Source of the DNA: Selaginella moellendorffii
Lineage: Eukaryota > Streptophyta > Lycopodiopsida > Selaginellales > Selaginellaceae
Assembly (NCBI RefSeq): GCF_000143415.4
Contig: NW_003314463.1
Coordinates: 33,961-67,718, forward strand
DNA: 33,758 nucleotides
Direction: 5' to 3'
Shown here: positions 1 to 10,739 of the stretch, one piece after another
Numbering within the stretch: position 1 is the stretch's first letter
Layout of the letters: every line of letters begins with the position of its first letter
Notes under the pieces: generated by a model
Told to the model about the DNA's origin: nothing
The model's database searches: none
The model's input: the letters and a program-made list of their open reading frames with translations, nothing else
Made by a program: the position numbers and the translations under genes

Positions 1-2815
1 AATGTGCTTTGTTTTTCTTGACTTGTTTGCGATCGTGATAAGCTTTTCTTCTAGCTTGTATTGCTTCGATTGTCCATATTGCATTTAGTCTTTCTTCATC
101 GAGTTTCTCAAGCATTGCGAGTCTTTTCTTGATCGATTCTTCTTGATTAATTTCAAGTTCAATAGCCATTCTCAAGGATGGTACTGTGTACTCTAGTGGT
201 GTTAACGCTTCAAGGCCATAAGCAAGCTTGAAAGGTGTAGAATTTGTTGAAACTTTGTAGGCTGTTCTATAAGCCCAAAGAGCATCGTAAATCCTTTCAT
301 CCCAATCCTTAAGGTTTGTCTTGACAATTTTCTTGAGTATGTTTTTAAGCGTTTTGTTTGTTGATTCTGCTTGTCCATTACCCTGGGGGTAATATGGTGT
401 TGACTTCTTATGGTTGATGATAAATTCTTTAACGAGAATGTCGATGGTCTCATTCAGAAAATGTGTTCCTCGATTTGTAACAATTTCTCGCGGTAATCCA
501 TATCGTGTTATAATTGTTTCATAGAGAAACTTGGCCGTATTTTTCGCTGTGGCTTTCTTTAGTGGAAGAGCTTCTGCCCATTTTGTCATATAGTCGGTAG
601 CGACCAAAATGTATTGATTTCCTTTGCTACTTTTTGCCATAGGTCCAACAAAATCAAGTCCTCAACGCTGGAAGGGTTCCAATGCTGTTGTCGGATTGAG
701 TTCTTGAGTTTGTTTCCTCGGTGGAAACTTCGTTCTTTGACATATGCCACATTCTTGACAATGCTGAGTGGCATCTTTCCAGAGTGTCGGCCACCATAAT
801 CCAGCTTGTAACACTTTCCTGGCCGTAATTTCTTCGGCAAAATGACCTCCCGATCGTCCTGCATGAGCTTCATTGAGTAGATCCTTAATCTCTTCTTGTG
901 ATTCTATGCATCTTCTCAAGATGTTGTCATGTCCAAGCTTATATAGTTTGCCTCCCACGACTGAATAGCGTCGTGTCCTCAAGACGAATTGTTTTCTTTG
1001 ATCATTTGTGAAGTAGTGATTTGGAATCTTGGTTGTCGTCAAGAATTTATAAGTATCCTGGAGCATGCCTTGAGTTGTGACCTTAAAAAGGTGTGAATCA
1101 GGTAAGTCATCGTTAATTTTCGTGACTTGTTCCCCTGTGGTAAGTCGACTAAGATGATCAGCCTGTGTATGGTGTTTGCCTGGCTTGTGAATAATCTCAA
1201 AGTTGAATTCTTGAAGTAGAAGAAACCATCTCGCGATTCTTCCAGTGAGTATTGTCTTGTTGAGTAAGTGTTAGAGCGCTTGGTGATCAACCATGATCTT
1301 GACTTTGTTTGAAAGGAGGTAATGTCAAAATTTGGTAAGTGCATAGACCATTCCTAAGGCCTCTTTTTCTGTGGTTGTATAGTTCATCTCTGGTGGGGAG
1401 AGTTTGCGGCTTGCGTAGTATATGGGATGGTCTCTATTATCAGTTTTTCTCTGGCAAAGTATAGCTCCAAGTGCATAATCAGATGCATCTACTTGTACAA
1501 TGAATTCCTGTGTCCAGTCCAGTTGAACCAGTATGGGGGCTTTTGTAAGCTTATCCTTAAGTGTGTCAAAGGCCAGTTGGCAATCTTGTGTCCATGCATA
1601 AACTTGAGATTTCTTAAGAAGCTCCGTGAGCGGTGTAGCAATCTTGGCATAGTCTTGAATAAAACGTCTATGGTAACCCATTTTTCCGAGAAATCTTCGC
1701 AAACTCGTTATATCCATGGGTGGAGTCATTTTGACGATGACCTCTATTTTTGCTTTGTCAATGAGAATTCCGTCTTTACAAACGACATGGCCAAGAAGTA
1801 TTCCTGATTTGACAAAGAAAATACACTTTTCTGGATTAAGTGCAACTCGGTTTTGTCGACATTTAATGAAACACTTTTCTAAGTGTTCAAGGTGTTTTTC
1901 TTTTGCTCCAAAAACGCTGAAGTCATCCATGAAGACGTGCATAAAATCATTCAAGTATTCCTGAAATGTGTCGGTAATTATCCTTTGAAAAGTAAATGGT
2001 GCATTCGTTAATCCGAATGGCATTCTGGAGTATGCATATGCGCCCCATGGACTGATGAAGGCAGTCTTGTATTGATCTTCTGGTGCGATGTGAACTTGAT
2101 TATATCCCGAAAATCCGTCGAGGAATGAGTACATCTCATGTCCTGCAACTGCGTCGAGTATCTCATCTGAGAATGGTATGGGAAATGAGTCTTTTTCCGT
2201 CACATCGTTCAACTTTTTGTAATTGACACAAACTCGCAATTTACCGTTCTTTTTCGGAACGATAACCAATGGTGATAACCATTGTGCATTCTTGATGGGG
2301 TAAATGAATCCAGCATCTTGTAGTTTATTGAGTTCTGTTTTGACTTTATCGGCGAAGTTCGGGTTCATGCGATAAGCTGTTTGCTTAATTGGTCGAGTTC
2401 CTGGTAGTAACTCTATGCGATGTGTACATAGTTCCGGGGGTATTCCCTTGAGATCTTTGTATGACCATGCGAAAACGTCCTTGTAGGTTATGAGTAATTG
2501 TTGAGCTTTGATCTTGAAGTTTTTGTCAAGATTTGCAGCAATGATTATGTGGTGTGGATCTTCTTGAAGTCCGAGATTGAGTTCTTCAGTTTCTTCATTG
2601 AGGTTAATTCGGGGTGTAAAGTCGTCATTTCCAGATTGTAGGGCTGGATTATCATCAATCTGAATGTTGTATTCTTTAGAGTGTAATTGTTCAGGCTTGA
2701 GAGTTGGCTTCTCGTTTTGTTGCAAGTGTCGCATCGCCATTTTGGATAGCATTGCTTGTACGGTTTTGCACAATTTCTGAAACCACACAAAAGGCAGTCT
2801 TCGTATCTTGTACAA
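1..2815 (-). pseudogene. Ty3/gypsy retrotransposon pol (RT, RNase H, integrase), decayed, runs off left edge
   Basis: The minus strand reads in one frame from 2815 to the window edge as reverse transcriptase, RNase H and integrase. RT (2815-1325, 496 codons) shows VIVPKKNGKLRVCVNYKKLN, the RMPFGLTNAPFTFQR block and the catalytic FMDD of VFMDDFSVFG. RNase H begins with FIVQVDASDYALGAIL. Integrase follows with the HHCC zinc finger (HAGRSGGH then HCQECGICQ near 800-830), first acidic residue in LDFVGPM, and the glutamate in NGQAEST. The second acidic residue looks replaced: TNRGTHF stands where TDRGTHF is usual. Frame-preserving stops interrupt it at 1325-1327, 1271-1273 and 662-664, the last where GLDF is normally preceded by tryptophan. 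RT starts only about 410 bases from the primer-binding site, so gag and protease are missing. The sequence resembles plant env-less or Athila/Tat-like gypsy pol; the clade is a guess. The element cannot be autonomous. Confidence 0.93.
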
Positions 2816-3209
2816 CTTGTGTCTCCAAATGGGCAGTCGTGCTTTTTCATTCTTCCTCCATCTCCAGCCGCTAGAATTTCCCCTTAGTCGTTTCCTTATC
2901 GCAGATCCTTGGAATATTCGCTTTCTTCAACCTCTCGCCAAAAACAGTTACGTGTATGCTCCAAGTTTTCCACGACTTGGGTGGCTTCAATCTTCAAGTG
3001 TTCTTCATCTTTTGGTCTTACGCTCCATTTTTTTCTTCATTCCTTCATGCTCTTCCACCGTTTTTGTTTTACGGTCTTGTTTTTCTTGATTTTTGGGGCT
3101 TTTTCTTCCTATGCCATTTTCTTGTGCGTCTTTGGTCCGTTTTCCTTGAAGTTTTGGGGAAAATGAGCGTCTTGGTCTGCTCTATTCCATGAGCTCTTCA
3201 CATCACCGT
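2816..3209 (-). other. Untranslated leader of the gypsy element, gag absent
   Basis: This stretch lies between the primer-binding site and the pol frame of the minus-strand retrotransposon. An intact element would have a leader followed by gag and protease, roughly 1-2 kb. Only about 400 bases are present, AG-rich on the element strand, with no CCHC knuckle or protease D-S/T-G motif in any frame I read. A short cysteine-rich reading frame overlaps the RT start at 2545-2850 in another phase; I regard it as a shadow. Confidence 0.6.
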
Positions 3210-3227
3210 ATCCCACCGTGGTCGCCA
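3210..3227 (-). other. Primer-binding site of the gypsy element
   Basis: Read on the minus strand this is TGGCGACCACGGTGGGAT, one base after an LTR end of the form TTTTCA. The TGGCGAC start matches the style of primer-binding sites in many plant gypsy elements. I cannot name the tRNA with certainty. Confidence 0.65.
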
Positions 3228-3228
3228 G

Positions 3229-3590
3229 TGAAAACTCCTGGAATCTCTGGACTGGGAGGAAACGTCCACACGAGATCTTCCTAGGAGTTTCAAATCTAAT
3301 CTAGTCCCTAAAACTAAAACTACACTACGAGATGAGTGCACTTACCTGCTTGTGCCAAACCAAATAGAGACTATGAACGTGCTTGTAGGTGCTAGTCCCA
3401 CGCCTTTGATCCCTTGAAGGCGGTGGGTAAGTAAGACATTGCTGTGAAGGGCCGAAGAGATAGGCAGAAAGACGATGTATTGCAATGTATTTTGTATTAG
3501 GGATAAGTCTAAAAACATTCTAAGTCCTACTTTTATAGTCACTACTGCTCACGTCAAGGATAGGAATACAGTCCTAACCTTGAACCTCTC
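3229..3590 (-). repeat. 5' LTR of the gypsy element (outer end approximate)
   Basis: The inner boundary is set by TTTTCA immediately before the primer-binding site (TG at 3229-3230 on the plus strand). A TATA box, TATAAAA on the minus strand at 3531-3537, is placed as expected for an LTR promoter firing toward pol. The outer boundary is not clear: several CA dinucleotides between 3556 and 3644 could be the end. The LTR has landed at the 5' side of the gene that starts near 3646. Confidence 0.6.
3531..3537 (-). promoter_or_regulatory. TATA box of the gypsy LTR
   Basis: TATAAAA on the minus strand, inside the LTR and upstream of the primer-binding site in the direction of pol. The spacing suits an LTR promoter. 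Confidence 0.5.
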
Positions 3591-3645
3591 AAGTTTACTT
3601 TCCTAAGCTTGAATCCTCGAGCTTGTCTTTTTCTCCCTTCTCCAG

Positions 3646-4422
3646 ATCCCATAACTGGGGAACTTATGATTCCTCAGGGTTCCCCACGGCCGATGCACCC
3701 GGATGGACTCAAAGACCAGGAAAGTATAGTGGCCGGGATTAGACAGCATATTGCCTTCTGGAAGAGGGGGTTGGTGTTTGGTGGAGAATCCTATTTTCAG
3801 AGGTGCAAGCCTTTGCTCGAATACTGGGAGAAGATTATATCTACTATCCAAAATGGGCCGGTTGTATATGAAGAATTGGAAGAGTCCTTTTGGCCAGAAC
3901 CCAGAGCACCAGATAGTAGCGGAACAATGTCCTCTGGAAATGCAGTGACAGATAACGATGTTGAGGATCACTATTGTGGGCCGAGGAACAAGAAGCCGGA
4001 TTCAGCATTCAATCTAGTACAGGTCTGCAAAGGAATGGTCGTGCTTGTCAGACCCAGTAATAAAAAACAAATGATATGGGTGGGGCACTGCATCACTGAT
4101 GCAGAGGAGGACGCGGAAACTAACTCCTTCAATGTAACTGTGGAGTGGTTCAAGCCAAGTTCCGGATATACGAAGGATTGCCTAGAAAAGAGATAGGTGC
4201 TGAATCCAAGGGATCCCAGCATGAGCATATCGGTGGATAATGTTGTGCATGGTTGGATGCGGAAGCAGAGTGCCACCATCACCTTGCCAGACCATGCAAA
4301 AGATGCAGCAAGAGCATTCATAACCCGGGTTCAAGGTGAGATTCATTAATATTCCTTTACTAAGTTTCTAATGTATTTTATTTCAAGATGAACAATCCGA
4401 ATCTGAATCAGAGGAGGCGTGA
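3646..4422 (+). pseudogene. Unrecognised protein, C-terminal exons, one in-frame stop
   Basis: An open frame begins after a splice-acceptor-like CTTCTCCAG at about 3645 and runs to 4335. A 52-base intron (4336-4387, GTGAG to TTTCAAG) then leads in frame to a final exon, 4388-4422, ending in an acidic tail, DEQSESESEEA, and TGA. The protein has a region around KRGLVFGGESYFQRCKPLLE, an acidic linker, then a compact globular-looking block from VCKGMVVLVRPSNKK through VTVEWFKPSSGY to VLNPRDPSMSISVDNVVHG. One TAG at 4194-4196 splits it (EKR*VLNP), where a TGG tryptophan codon would fit. The 5' part is absent, probably cut off by the neighbouring gypsy LTR. I do not recognise the family. The intron phase and the codon-like conservation of the frame argue that it was once a real gene, perhaps part of a mobile element. 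Confidence 0.6.
4336..4387 (+). other. 52-base intron
   Basis: GTGAG donor and TTTCAAG acceptor. Removing it joins the frame RVQ to DEQSES with a split codon, and the new frame ends at a stop 12 codons on. The size matches the other introns of the window. Confidence 0.6.
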
Positions 4423-5756
4423 TGGCATGTGGCCTTACGCCATTCCTAGGTGAGATGATACAAATAACAAGTATAAATTCTTAGTTGTTCTAGCAAATCT
4501 TACTTAAAGTTTAAGGTGAACAAGCCGAATATGAATTCATCGGATTGTTATAAAAAATTGCGAGGTGATGGCATGAGGCGATACGCCATTTGAGAGTGGT
4601 AGCCATTCCTATATGAGGTGAGTGAAATATTTATTGGAAATACCTCATTCAATTGTGCACTTCTAAGTCTTGGTCCACTCAGTACTGTTTGCATGTTTTT
4701 ATTTTAATTCTTTCTCTAAAATGTTATTTAGCATGTGGCTTCATGCCATTGCTCTTCACAATCATGCATTGAATTTTTCTATCCTTGCATAATACTTCTC
4801 CATATATATAGCATGTGCGCACATGTGATATGGTTCATTAGGCCTGATATAGTGTGTGAGGTAAAACAAAGATGATGTGACATATGCATTTACCAATCAC
4901 ACGTGCATCAATCTAATAATATGGCGTGTGGCCCATATTAATGGCACATAAACCCATATTGTGGGCTTACGTGCTTTATGTACCATCATTCCCTTGCAGC
5001 GTGTGTGTTGGTTTCCTTTTATAACACAACGAACTCCATATTTTAGGGTGAAGAGCGTTCTCATGGCAAGCACAAAATCTTTAAGTGAGGCAGAAAAGGA
5101 GACGGAGAAGGAGATAGGTGAAGATGTAGAATACATAAGTCTTCCAAACTCCCCATACTATACTCCAGGTGATCATTTTTCTGAACAAACGGCAACATTA
5201 ACAACTATCGAGAACGCCCCAGTAACGTCAAAGACAACAATCCAAAGCAAAACAACTGACCCGGAGAAGGATGATAGTACCGCTAAGAGTACCAAAAAGG
5301 AGGTGTCCACTAGTGCTTAGGCTTATAATGTGCCCTCATGCCATTTACTTGATCACCAAATACCTTTTTCCCTTTGCACTAGTATATCTTAATACCGGTC
5401 TGAGAAATAGAATGGCATGTGCCCTCAGGCCTTTTACTAAATCACCTTTGAAAGAAATGCAAGCCTCTATGTCGTAAAAAAAAGGTACTAGAGAAATTCC
5501 TTAATAAAATGAATGTTATTTAGTTTCATGAAAATACACTAAGGGTCAAATGAGTTAAATGACTTCTCCAGACTAGCAATGCCTCTTGCTACACCTTCAC
5601 AATTAGATTCGTTAGAAAAAGATAACATTGAATAATATCTAAATGTTCTCACCATTAAGTTATATGTCTGGCTAATAGGAATGACGTTCATCTTGGAAAG
5701 CTCACCACACGCTCAATGAACAAACAAATAGTGTGTGCGCGCATGCCATCGCTCTT
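4422..5756 (+). repeat. Cluster of ATGGCATG...CATGCCAT palindromes
   Basis: A loose palindrome of about 22 bases recurs here. Copies are at 4422-4444, 4567-4590, 4730-4750, about 5327-5346, 5412-5433 and 5731-5750. The left half is ATGGCATGTG and the right half CATGCCATT, with one half weaker in some copies. A neighbouring phrase, GGTGAACAAGCCGAAT, occurs with it at about 4386, 4514 and, inverted, 5761-5785. Two copies lie within 30 bases downstream of stop codons (4420-4422 and 5318-5320). The same motif recurs at 20,031-20,378. Confidence 0.7.
5063..5320 (+). CDS. Small hydrophilic protein of 85 residues, unrecognised
   Basis: An uninterrupted frame starts at ATG 5063 and ends TAG 5320. 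The product is charged and low in complexity: a glutamate- and lysine-rich N-terminus (KSLSEAEKETEKEIGEDVE), a short IS-L-PNSPYYTPGDHF segment, then threonine-, lysine- and serine-rich sequence. There is no membrane segment or known domain. It could be a separate exon of the gene at 3646-4422 or a chance frame. It shares the palindrome-rich setting of that gene, and a palindrome copy follows its stop within about ten bases. Confidence 0.35.
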   Translation: MASTKSLSEAEKETEKEIGEDVEYISLPNSPYYTPGDHFSEQTATLTTIENAPVTSKTTIQSKTTDPEKDDSTAKSTKKEVSTSA

Positions 5757-5951
5757 CTTTAGCTTCAGATTCGGCTTGTTCACCTTGATAATGAGATTTA
5801 TTATACAACCAGATGGACTCAGTCTGGACATAAAGTCACCACGCTAGTCACCATGCCCCAGATATGTCTAGCCTCTGGACAAAAAACATATAATTTCACG
5901 TCATTTTCAAATACTTGAAAATTTGTACCTAGTCCCATTTTACTGAATAAA

Positions 5952-5972
5952 TCCCACTTTAACGAAATAGAG
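5952..5972 (+). repeat. 21-base segment identical to 20,449-20,469
   Basis: TCCCACTTTAACGAAATAGA plus G occurs here and at 20,449-20,469 in the same direction. Both lie at the right edge of palindrome-bearing regions, and the sequence to the right differs: a satellite-bearing element here, chromovirus coding there. This suggests a shared element end. Confidence 0.6.
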
Positions 5973-7140
5973 CATTATGTCATTGCGATGGCATAGTGTG
6001 TCCAAGGAAAATAGTCTCTAAAGAGACCCATGGGAGGGTCACAAAGTTGGGCCGTGGATAAAGCCCACAGCAAAAGATGCTAAAGAGACTTACTAGGGGT
6101 GAACACCCTAGTCTTGGCAAAGCAGAGCCTTTGCTATGGAATCAAAAGAATACCTCAAGGAGGGAGGTAGAGATTCGGTGTTGCTTGGTGCAACAATCAA
6201 CGGATAAGAGCAAAAGATGAGTGGCCAAGGTAGGGCCGTGGAATCCCTTGGAAGGAATCCAAGTGGCAAAGTTAGGCGAGGAACACTAATGTGTTGGATG
6301 CTAACAAATTGCGGGAAAGGAAATGTTTTTCCAAGGATGGATTTTGAATTGCTTCAATTTGGCGAAAGGGGAAGCTCCAAGGGAGGGAGCGGTAAAGTAG
6401 CTAAATGATAGGGCCATGAACAGCCCTAGCACAAAGTATGGTAACTGGAACTTAGTGCCCCAGAGTGGCACGAAATAGAAGAGAGGATGATGGTGCCCTC
6501 GAGTAGAGAACTTCCTAGGATGGAAAGTGGAGTTGCACAAAAGGTGCAAGGCAAGGTGTTGGAGACACCTAGGAAATTGACTCCAAGAAGTCAAAATTCA
6601 AAGTTCCAAAGTGCAAAGGTTATATCGATGGGAACTGAGACCACTCGAGAATGAGTAATGGGAATTGAGTTAGAAAAGATGTCTCTAACAGGTTTAGTGA
6701 GAATTGAACCAATAAAAGGGAGCAAACCACCCCAGGTGGTCAAATAAGTCTCTATATTGGAAAGACTATGCTCCTTAGAGGATGGGCAAGGCAAAGTGAG
6801 CCTTTGGTGTCAAACCATTGACGAATATGGAGAAGGCATGGTGAGCCTTCAATGTCAAACTATTGACAAATATTGGCTAGGTGCCAAGGATGGAAATGGT
6901 AACACATGCGGGTGTTACTTTATAAAATAGTTTATCGTTCGATGAGGACATCGAACTTCGTCTATGGGTGGTGGAGTTGTGAGACACAAAATCCCTAGGC
7001 CCCAAAGTGGAGCCGGAAAGGGTGCCACGTGGTAGTGGCCGAAGTGAAAGCCAAACAAGCATAACACGTTTGGACTAAAAGCTCCGACTTGGAAGGTCGA
7101 GAGCGGGAGTGGAACTCCCAACAAAGAGCTCGAGGAGCAA

Positions 7141-7621
7141 GCACGAGGCGGACCCGAGATGGAGTCCGAGGCGGACCCGAGTTGGAGTCCGAGATGGACC
7201 CGAAGTGGAGTCTGATATGGAGTCCGATATGGAGTCCGAAGTGGAGTCTGAGATGGAGTCCGATATGGAGTCCGAAGTGGAGTCCGAGATGGAGTCCGAA
7301 GTGGAGTCTGAAGTGGAGTCCGAGATGGAGTTCAAGATGGAGTCCGAGATGGACCCGAAGTGGAGTCCGATATGGAGTCCGAGATGGAGTTTGAGATGGA
7401 CCTGAAGTGGAGTCCAATATGGAGTCCGAGATGGAGTCCGAGATGGAGTCCGAGATGGACCTAAAGTGGAGTCCGATATGGAGTCCGAAATGGAGTCCGA
7501 GACGGACCCGAGATGGAGTCCGAGATGGACCCGAGATGGAGTCCGAGATGGACCCGAGATGGAGTCCGAGATGGACCCGAGATGGAGTTCGAGATGGAGT
7601 CCGAGATGGAACCGAGACCGG

Positions 7622-7652
<31 letters not shown>

Positions 7653-7712
7653 TCCGAGTCCGAATCCGGGACCGAGACCGAGTCCGAGTCCGAGTCTGAG
7701 TCCGAGTCCGAA
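7141..7712 (+). repeat. Hexamer-based minisatellite in copy 1
   Basis: Tandem units built on GAGNNN hexamers. The main unit is GAGATGGAGTCC with variants GACCCGAGATGG and GATATGGAGTCC. Toward the right it changes to GAGACC units (about 7609-7650) and then GAGTCC units (about 7650-7710). As the period is a multiple of three, several frames stay open on both strands and would read Glu-Ser-Glu-Met or Ser-Asp-Ser-Ile repeats. I do not treat them as genes. Confidence 0.93.
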
Positions 7713-7758
7713 TACTAATACAGGCAGTTGGGTGAAAGCCCAAAGCAATCGTCCCCCA

Positions 7759-7777
7759 GGGGGGGGGGGGGGGGGGG
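7759..7777 (+). repeat. Run of 19 G
   Basis: A 19-base G homopolymer preceded by CCCCCA, just right of the minisatellite. The corresponding place in copy 2 has a short G-run, and the inverted relative has a 21-base C-run at 12,993-13,013. Its length is liable to vary or to be misassembled. Confidence 0.85.
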
Positions 7778-8693
7778 TTCCAAAAGTATAGTAGGGAGAG
7801 TGTGGGGGTTGGAGCCCAGTGGAGCCAGTTTGGCCAGGAAAGGCCAGTTTGGCCCAGGAAGGCCAGACCCAGTGTTGGGTGATGAGCTGACCACTGGGAA
7901 GTCCAAGACTAGAGTGAACACGGACCGACAAGCGGGGTAGCTTGGTGAAGTGTTCAAGAGCCGGCTCTAGTTCCCCCGGGAGATCGACTGGCTGATGCTC
8001 CCAGTCCAAGTGTGGGTGGCACTACCTACTTGGATACCAGGCGTGGCTCAACGGAACCTCGCTCTAAGCTCATGACTAGAGCACCCAAGGGCAGAAGGCG
8101 GGGAGAGTACCCAGGTGGCTCGCGTAAGGCCACGGTGTTCCGAAATGTTGTCCCAAAGGCCAAGACTGTGGAAAGGAAGAGGAGCAGTCCTCTGGGGTAG
8201 TGACCAAGGACACAGTCGTGTGGTGAGGAAGTCCCAGAGGACCGTGGGACTTAGTGGTCGGGCCTGTGGGCCTCGATCCAGTGGCAGTGTTGGCAAACAC
8301 GGCCAGGGGTAGAAAGGGACTTAGGGGAGACTGACAGAGGGATACTGGGGAAGGCTATTCCCCTTGTCGGTGGGCATCCTAAGGATGCTAAAGAGTGGAT
8401 CTGAGATGACCACTCATGGATGGTTTGCCTAGTCTTGGAGAGCCAAGACTGTGATACAAGTGGTATTGGTCTACCAGTGTGGCAAAGGTGATTGGGCATT
8501 GCCTTAGCGTAACAGGCTGCCGTGTCGGTGGTACTTTTGAGTGTCGGACATGGGATCGGACACGTGGAGCACTTGGACCAAGTGCAAATGTTGAGTGGCA
8601 TGGATGCCATTCTCGGGGCTAGCAAGTCCCAAGCCCTGAAATGGACTTATGGAGGTTGTGATTGAGACTCCTCCAAGTGGTCGGAGGTGTGGT

Positions 8694-8730
8694 TAAGTGA
8701 CTAAAGTAGAATGGAAAATTTAGTCGCTTA
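8694..8730 (+). repeat. Terminal hairpin of element copy 1
   Basis: TAAGTGACTAAA (8694-8705) pairs with TTTAGTCGCTTA (8719-8730) with one G/T wobble and a 13-base loop. Four bases later the similarity with copy 2 ends. Copy 2 has the same hairpin at 16,291-16,328. Confidence 0.7.
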
Positions 8731-8734
8731 CAGT

Positions 8735-9767
8735 TTACTTCTTCTTTTAAACAAAGAAACTCCATTATATCACTCACCACTATAGTGTTCAGAAAATGCT
8801 AATAATATCACTAATAATCACTATTTTACAATACAATGATAATAATAAAAATAGACATTTTATATATATATATATATATTCTCTAAACAAAAAATTCTTG
8901 AGGATATCTTAGAATATCATTATTTTTAATATCTTTATAAATAAGAATAATGTTATAAATCATTTTTAGTCTTCAATATTAGCATTTTCTACAAAATCCA
9001 TGTTATATGTATGTATGTTATATGTTCTTTCTATATTTCATTCTATAGTATTATAATCTATTTATTTTACATTAATCTTATATTTTAGGTCAAGTTCAAA
9101 AAGAATTTTTTTAAAACATTCTAAGTCTACTTACAATATCAATATATTCCCACCTTTATAAAATATATGCATAAAAATAAAATTCACAAAAGACTTCCAG
9201 AGTTGTTGGATTTGGGACTTCTGGACAAGGGAAATGGTGATTTACCAAGACTTGATATATGGGAATATCCCTATACCCATGATCTTCAAGACAGTGCTCC
9301 ACACAAAGGAAGCCTTTAGTTCAAACTATGGATTTTGATAAAGTATGGTACCTACAAAAATGGCCCCAAAATTCCAAAATTCCAAGCAAGGACCTCAAGA
9401 AATTGACCACACAATACAAGAGAAGTTCCTGTATGTTGGAGACTATCCTGGAATAGAAAAAAAAAAACTTCTTTAGACAATCACTGTTCTGGGAGATGAT
9501 TATGTGCACGAGATTCTAGCGGCAAAAGCTGTATGAGATCCCCATCTATGCAGGAGAACAAGGTAAAAACAAAGAAAAACTCGATCAGTTTTTGTTCCTC
9601 ATTCGTTTGCTTTTCTTCCATGCAGGCGCTCCAAAGTTCTCACAATCGATCTTCAACACTAGATCCCATGGTGAAAACTCTTAATTTGTTTCCAACCAAA
9701 GACTTTTAATTCTTCTCCAAATTTACAACACTACGTTACAATAAACTTGAGCTTACTTCACATGCGC
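8735..9767. other. AT-rich stretch without a recognisable gene
   Basis: Strongly AT-rich to about 9180, with a TA dinucleotide run at 8861-8879. From 9180 to 9560 composition becomes gene-like, and short frames read peptides such as LLDLGLLDKGNGDLPRLDI, but I cannot connect them into a gene or a family. Confidence 0.6.
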
Positions 9768-10518
9768 TTAGAAGAAGTCTATGAGTGGAGCTATGAGCAA
9801 TAAAATGTATAGTGCCGCTGTGAACCACATTGTGCCAATCTGGACCCATTTTGAAGGCTAGCCAATGTCGATAGCATCCTTGTCTCCAGTCCAGTGAGCA
9901 ACATAGCCGAGTACATGCTCGCAGGATATAAAAGAATGAGTAGATGTACGTGACAGGACGGTGCTGGGACGGCTTCTTTGCTTCGTGGAAGTCGTGCTCA
10001 GATCCAGTGCTGCTTAGTTTGTTGCTGTTTTTGAAATCTCTCCTTGAGAGCAAAGGTTGCAAAGGAGCTTCTGGAAGAAGAATTGAGTAGAAAAACTCAC
10101 AAAGTCGCTCTAATGTTACCTTCCTTGCGAGGAGGAGCTGGCAGAGACAGAAAAGTGGTCAAAGAGTCCGCAGAATATATCACGGAGATAAGCGTGGTGG
10201 CCACTCTAATTCAATTGTAGTCTCACAGCTCGCTTGACAATGCATTGTAGCATAGTTACATGCAGTAGAGCAGGTAGCAGACGCCCATTCAGCTGGAACA
10301 AAAACAAACAATCATTCATACTCAACAGAAAAAACGTCGTTACCTAAGGATGCACGAAGATAGCAGAAAAAGAGATGCTAAGAGATAGCGAGCTCGTGAT
10401 AAAGAAGAGATTGAGCTTGCAATCTTGATAAGCAGGATTGAACCACTTACACAGATATCCCAAGACAAAAAAAGTCGCGATGTAGCACATTAAGGACACA
10501 GCAAGCAAGGCATTATAC
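9768..10518 (-). pseudogene. SERINC (serine incorporator, TMS1) family pseudogene, 3' exons
   Basis: Minus-strand exons give the C-terminal half of a SERINC multi-pass membrane protein, a family of lipid and serine-linked membrane proteins. Exon 10,518-10,344 reads ALLAVSLMCYIATFFVLGYL, then FNPAYQDCKLNLFFI and a final HP. After a 51-base intron, exon 10,292-10,120 gives NGRLLPALL, then in a shifted frame CYNALSSEL, and VATTLISVIYSADSLTTFLS followed by PAPPRK. After a 49-base intron, exon 10,070-9,768 gives HRPVTYIYSFFYI, shifts to ASMYSAMLLTG, shifts again to GDKDAIDIG*PSKWVQIG, and ends WFTAALYILLLIAPLIDFF. At least three frameshifts and several stops are present, among them TAG at 9858-9860 where family members have tryptophan (VGWPS). 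An upstream exon may extend to about 10,720 (SLILIPSGYIG) but is less certain. Confidence 0.85.
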
Positions 10519-10739
10519 CTGTGAAGTGTGCATCTTGTTCTATGTATAAAACTTCAGTACAAGTTCAAGTTCATTCAAATTGTACAACTCGAAGAATCTT
10601 CTGGAGCTCTAGCTGCTTGATTCACGCAGGATGGGCTCAATAGAAACCAGAACGTTTTTTATTCCATGAGGCCAGGAGCACTGCAGCTTGGAATAGTTCC
10701 TGGTTCCCAATATAGCCACTGGGAATAAGGATAAGGGAA

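Larger units (their letters stand above)
5973..8734 (+). mobile_element. Non-coding satellite-bearing element, copy 1
   Basis: About 2.76 kb that matches 13,579-16,332 along almost its whole length, in the same direction. Conserved landmarks are the block with ACCCATG.GAGGGTCACAAAG near 6026, the GCCACGTGGTAGTGGCCGAAG block near 7024, the minisatellite, a G-run, the paired GGCCAGTTTGGCC block near 7830, and a terminal hairpin. There is no transposase, RT or other credible protein; the many long frames in the minisatellite come from its period. It could be a very long solo LTR, a non-autonomous DNA element, or a segmental duplication. The shared end TAGTCGCTTACAGT is exact in both copies, which favours a true element end. 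Confidence 0.75.

Noticed and set aside
3342-3542. 66-codon minus-strand ORF inside the gypsy LTR
   Set aside because: It lies within the LTR and around its promoter; no family resemblance.
7075-7743. Long ORFs on both strands with Glu-Ser-Glu-Met or Ser-Asp-Ser-Ile repeats
   Set aside because: They arise from the hexamer minisatellite, whose period keeps nearly all frames open; flanking sequence in each frame has no coding character.
8861-8879. TA run as a promoter or origin
   Set aside because: A simple microsatellite in AT-rich DNA with no associated gene.
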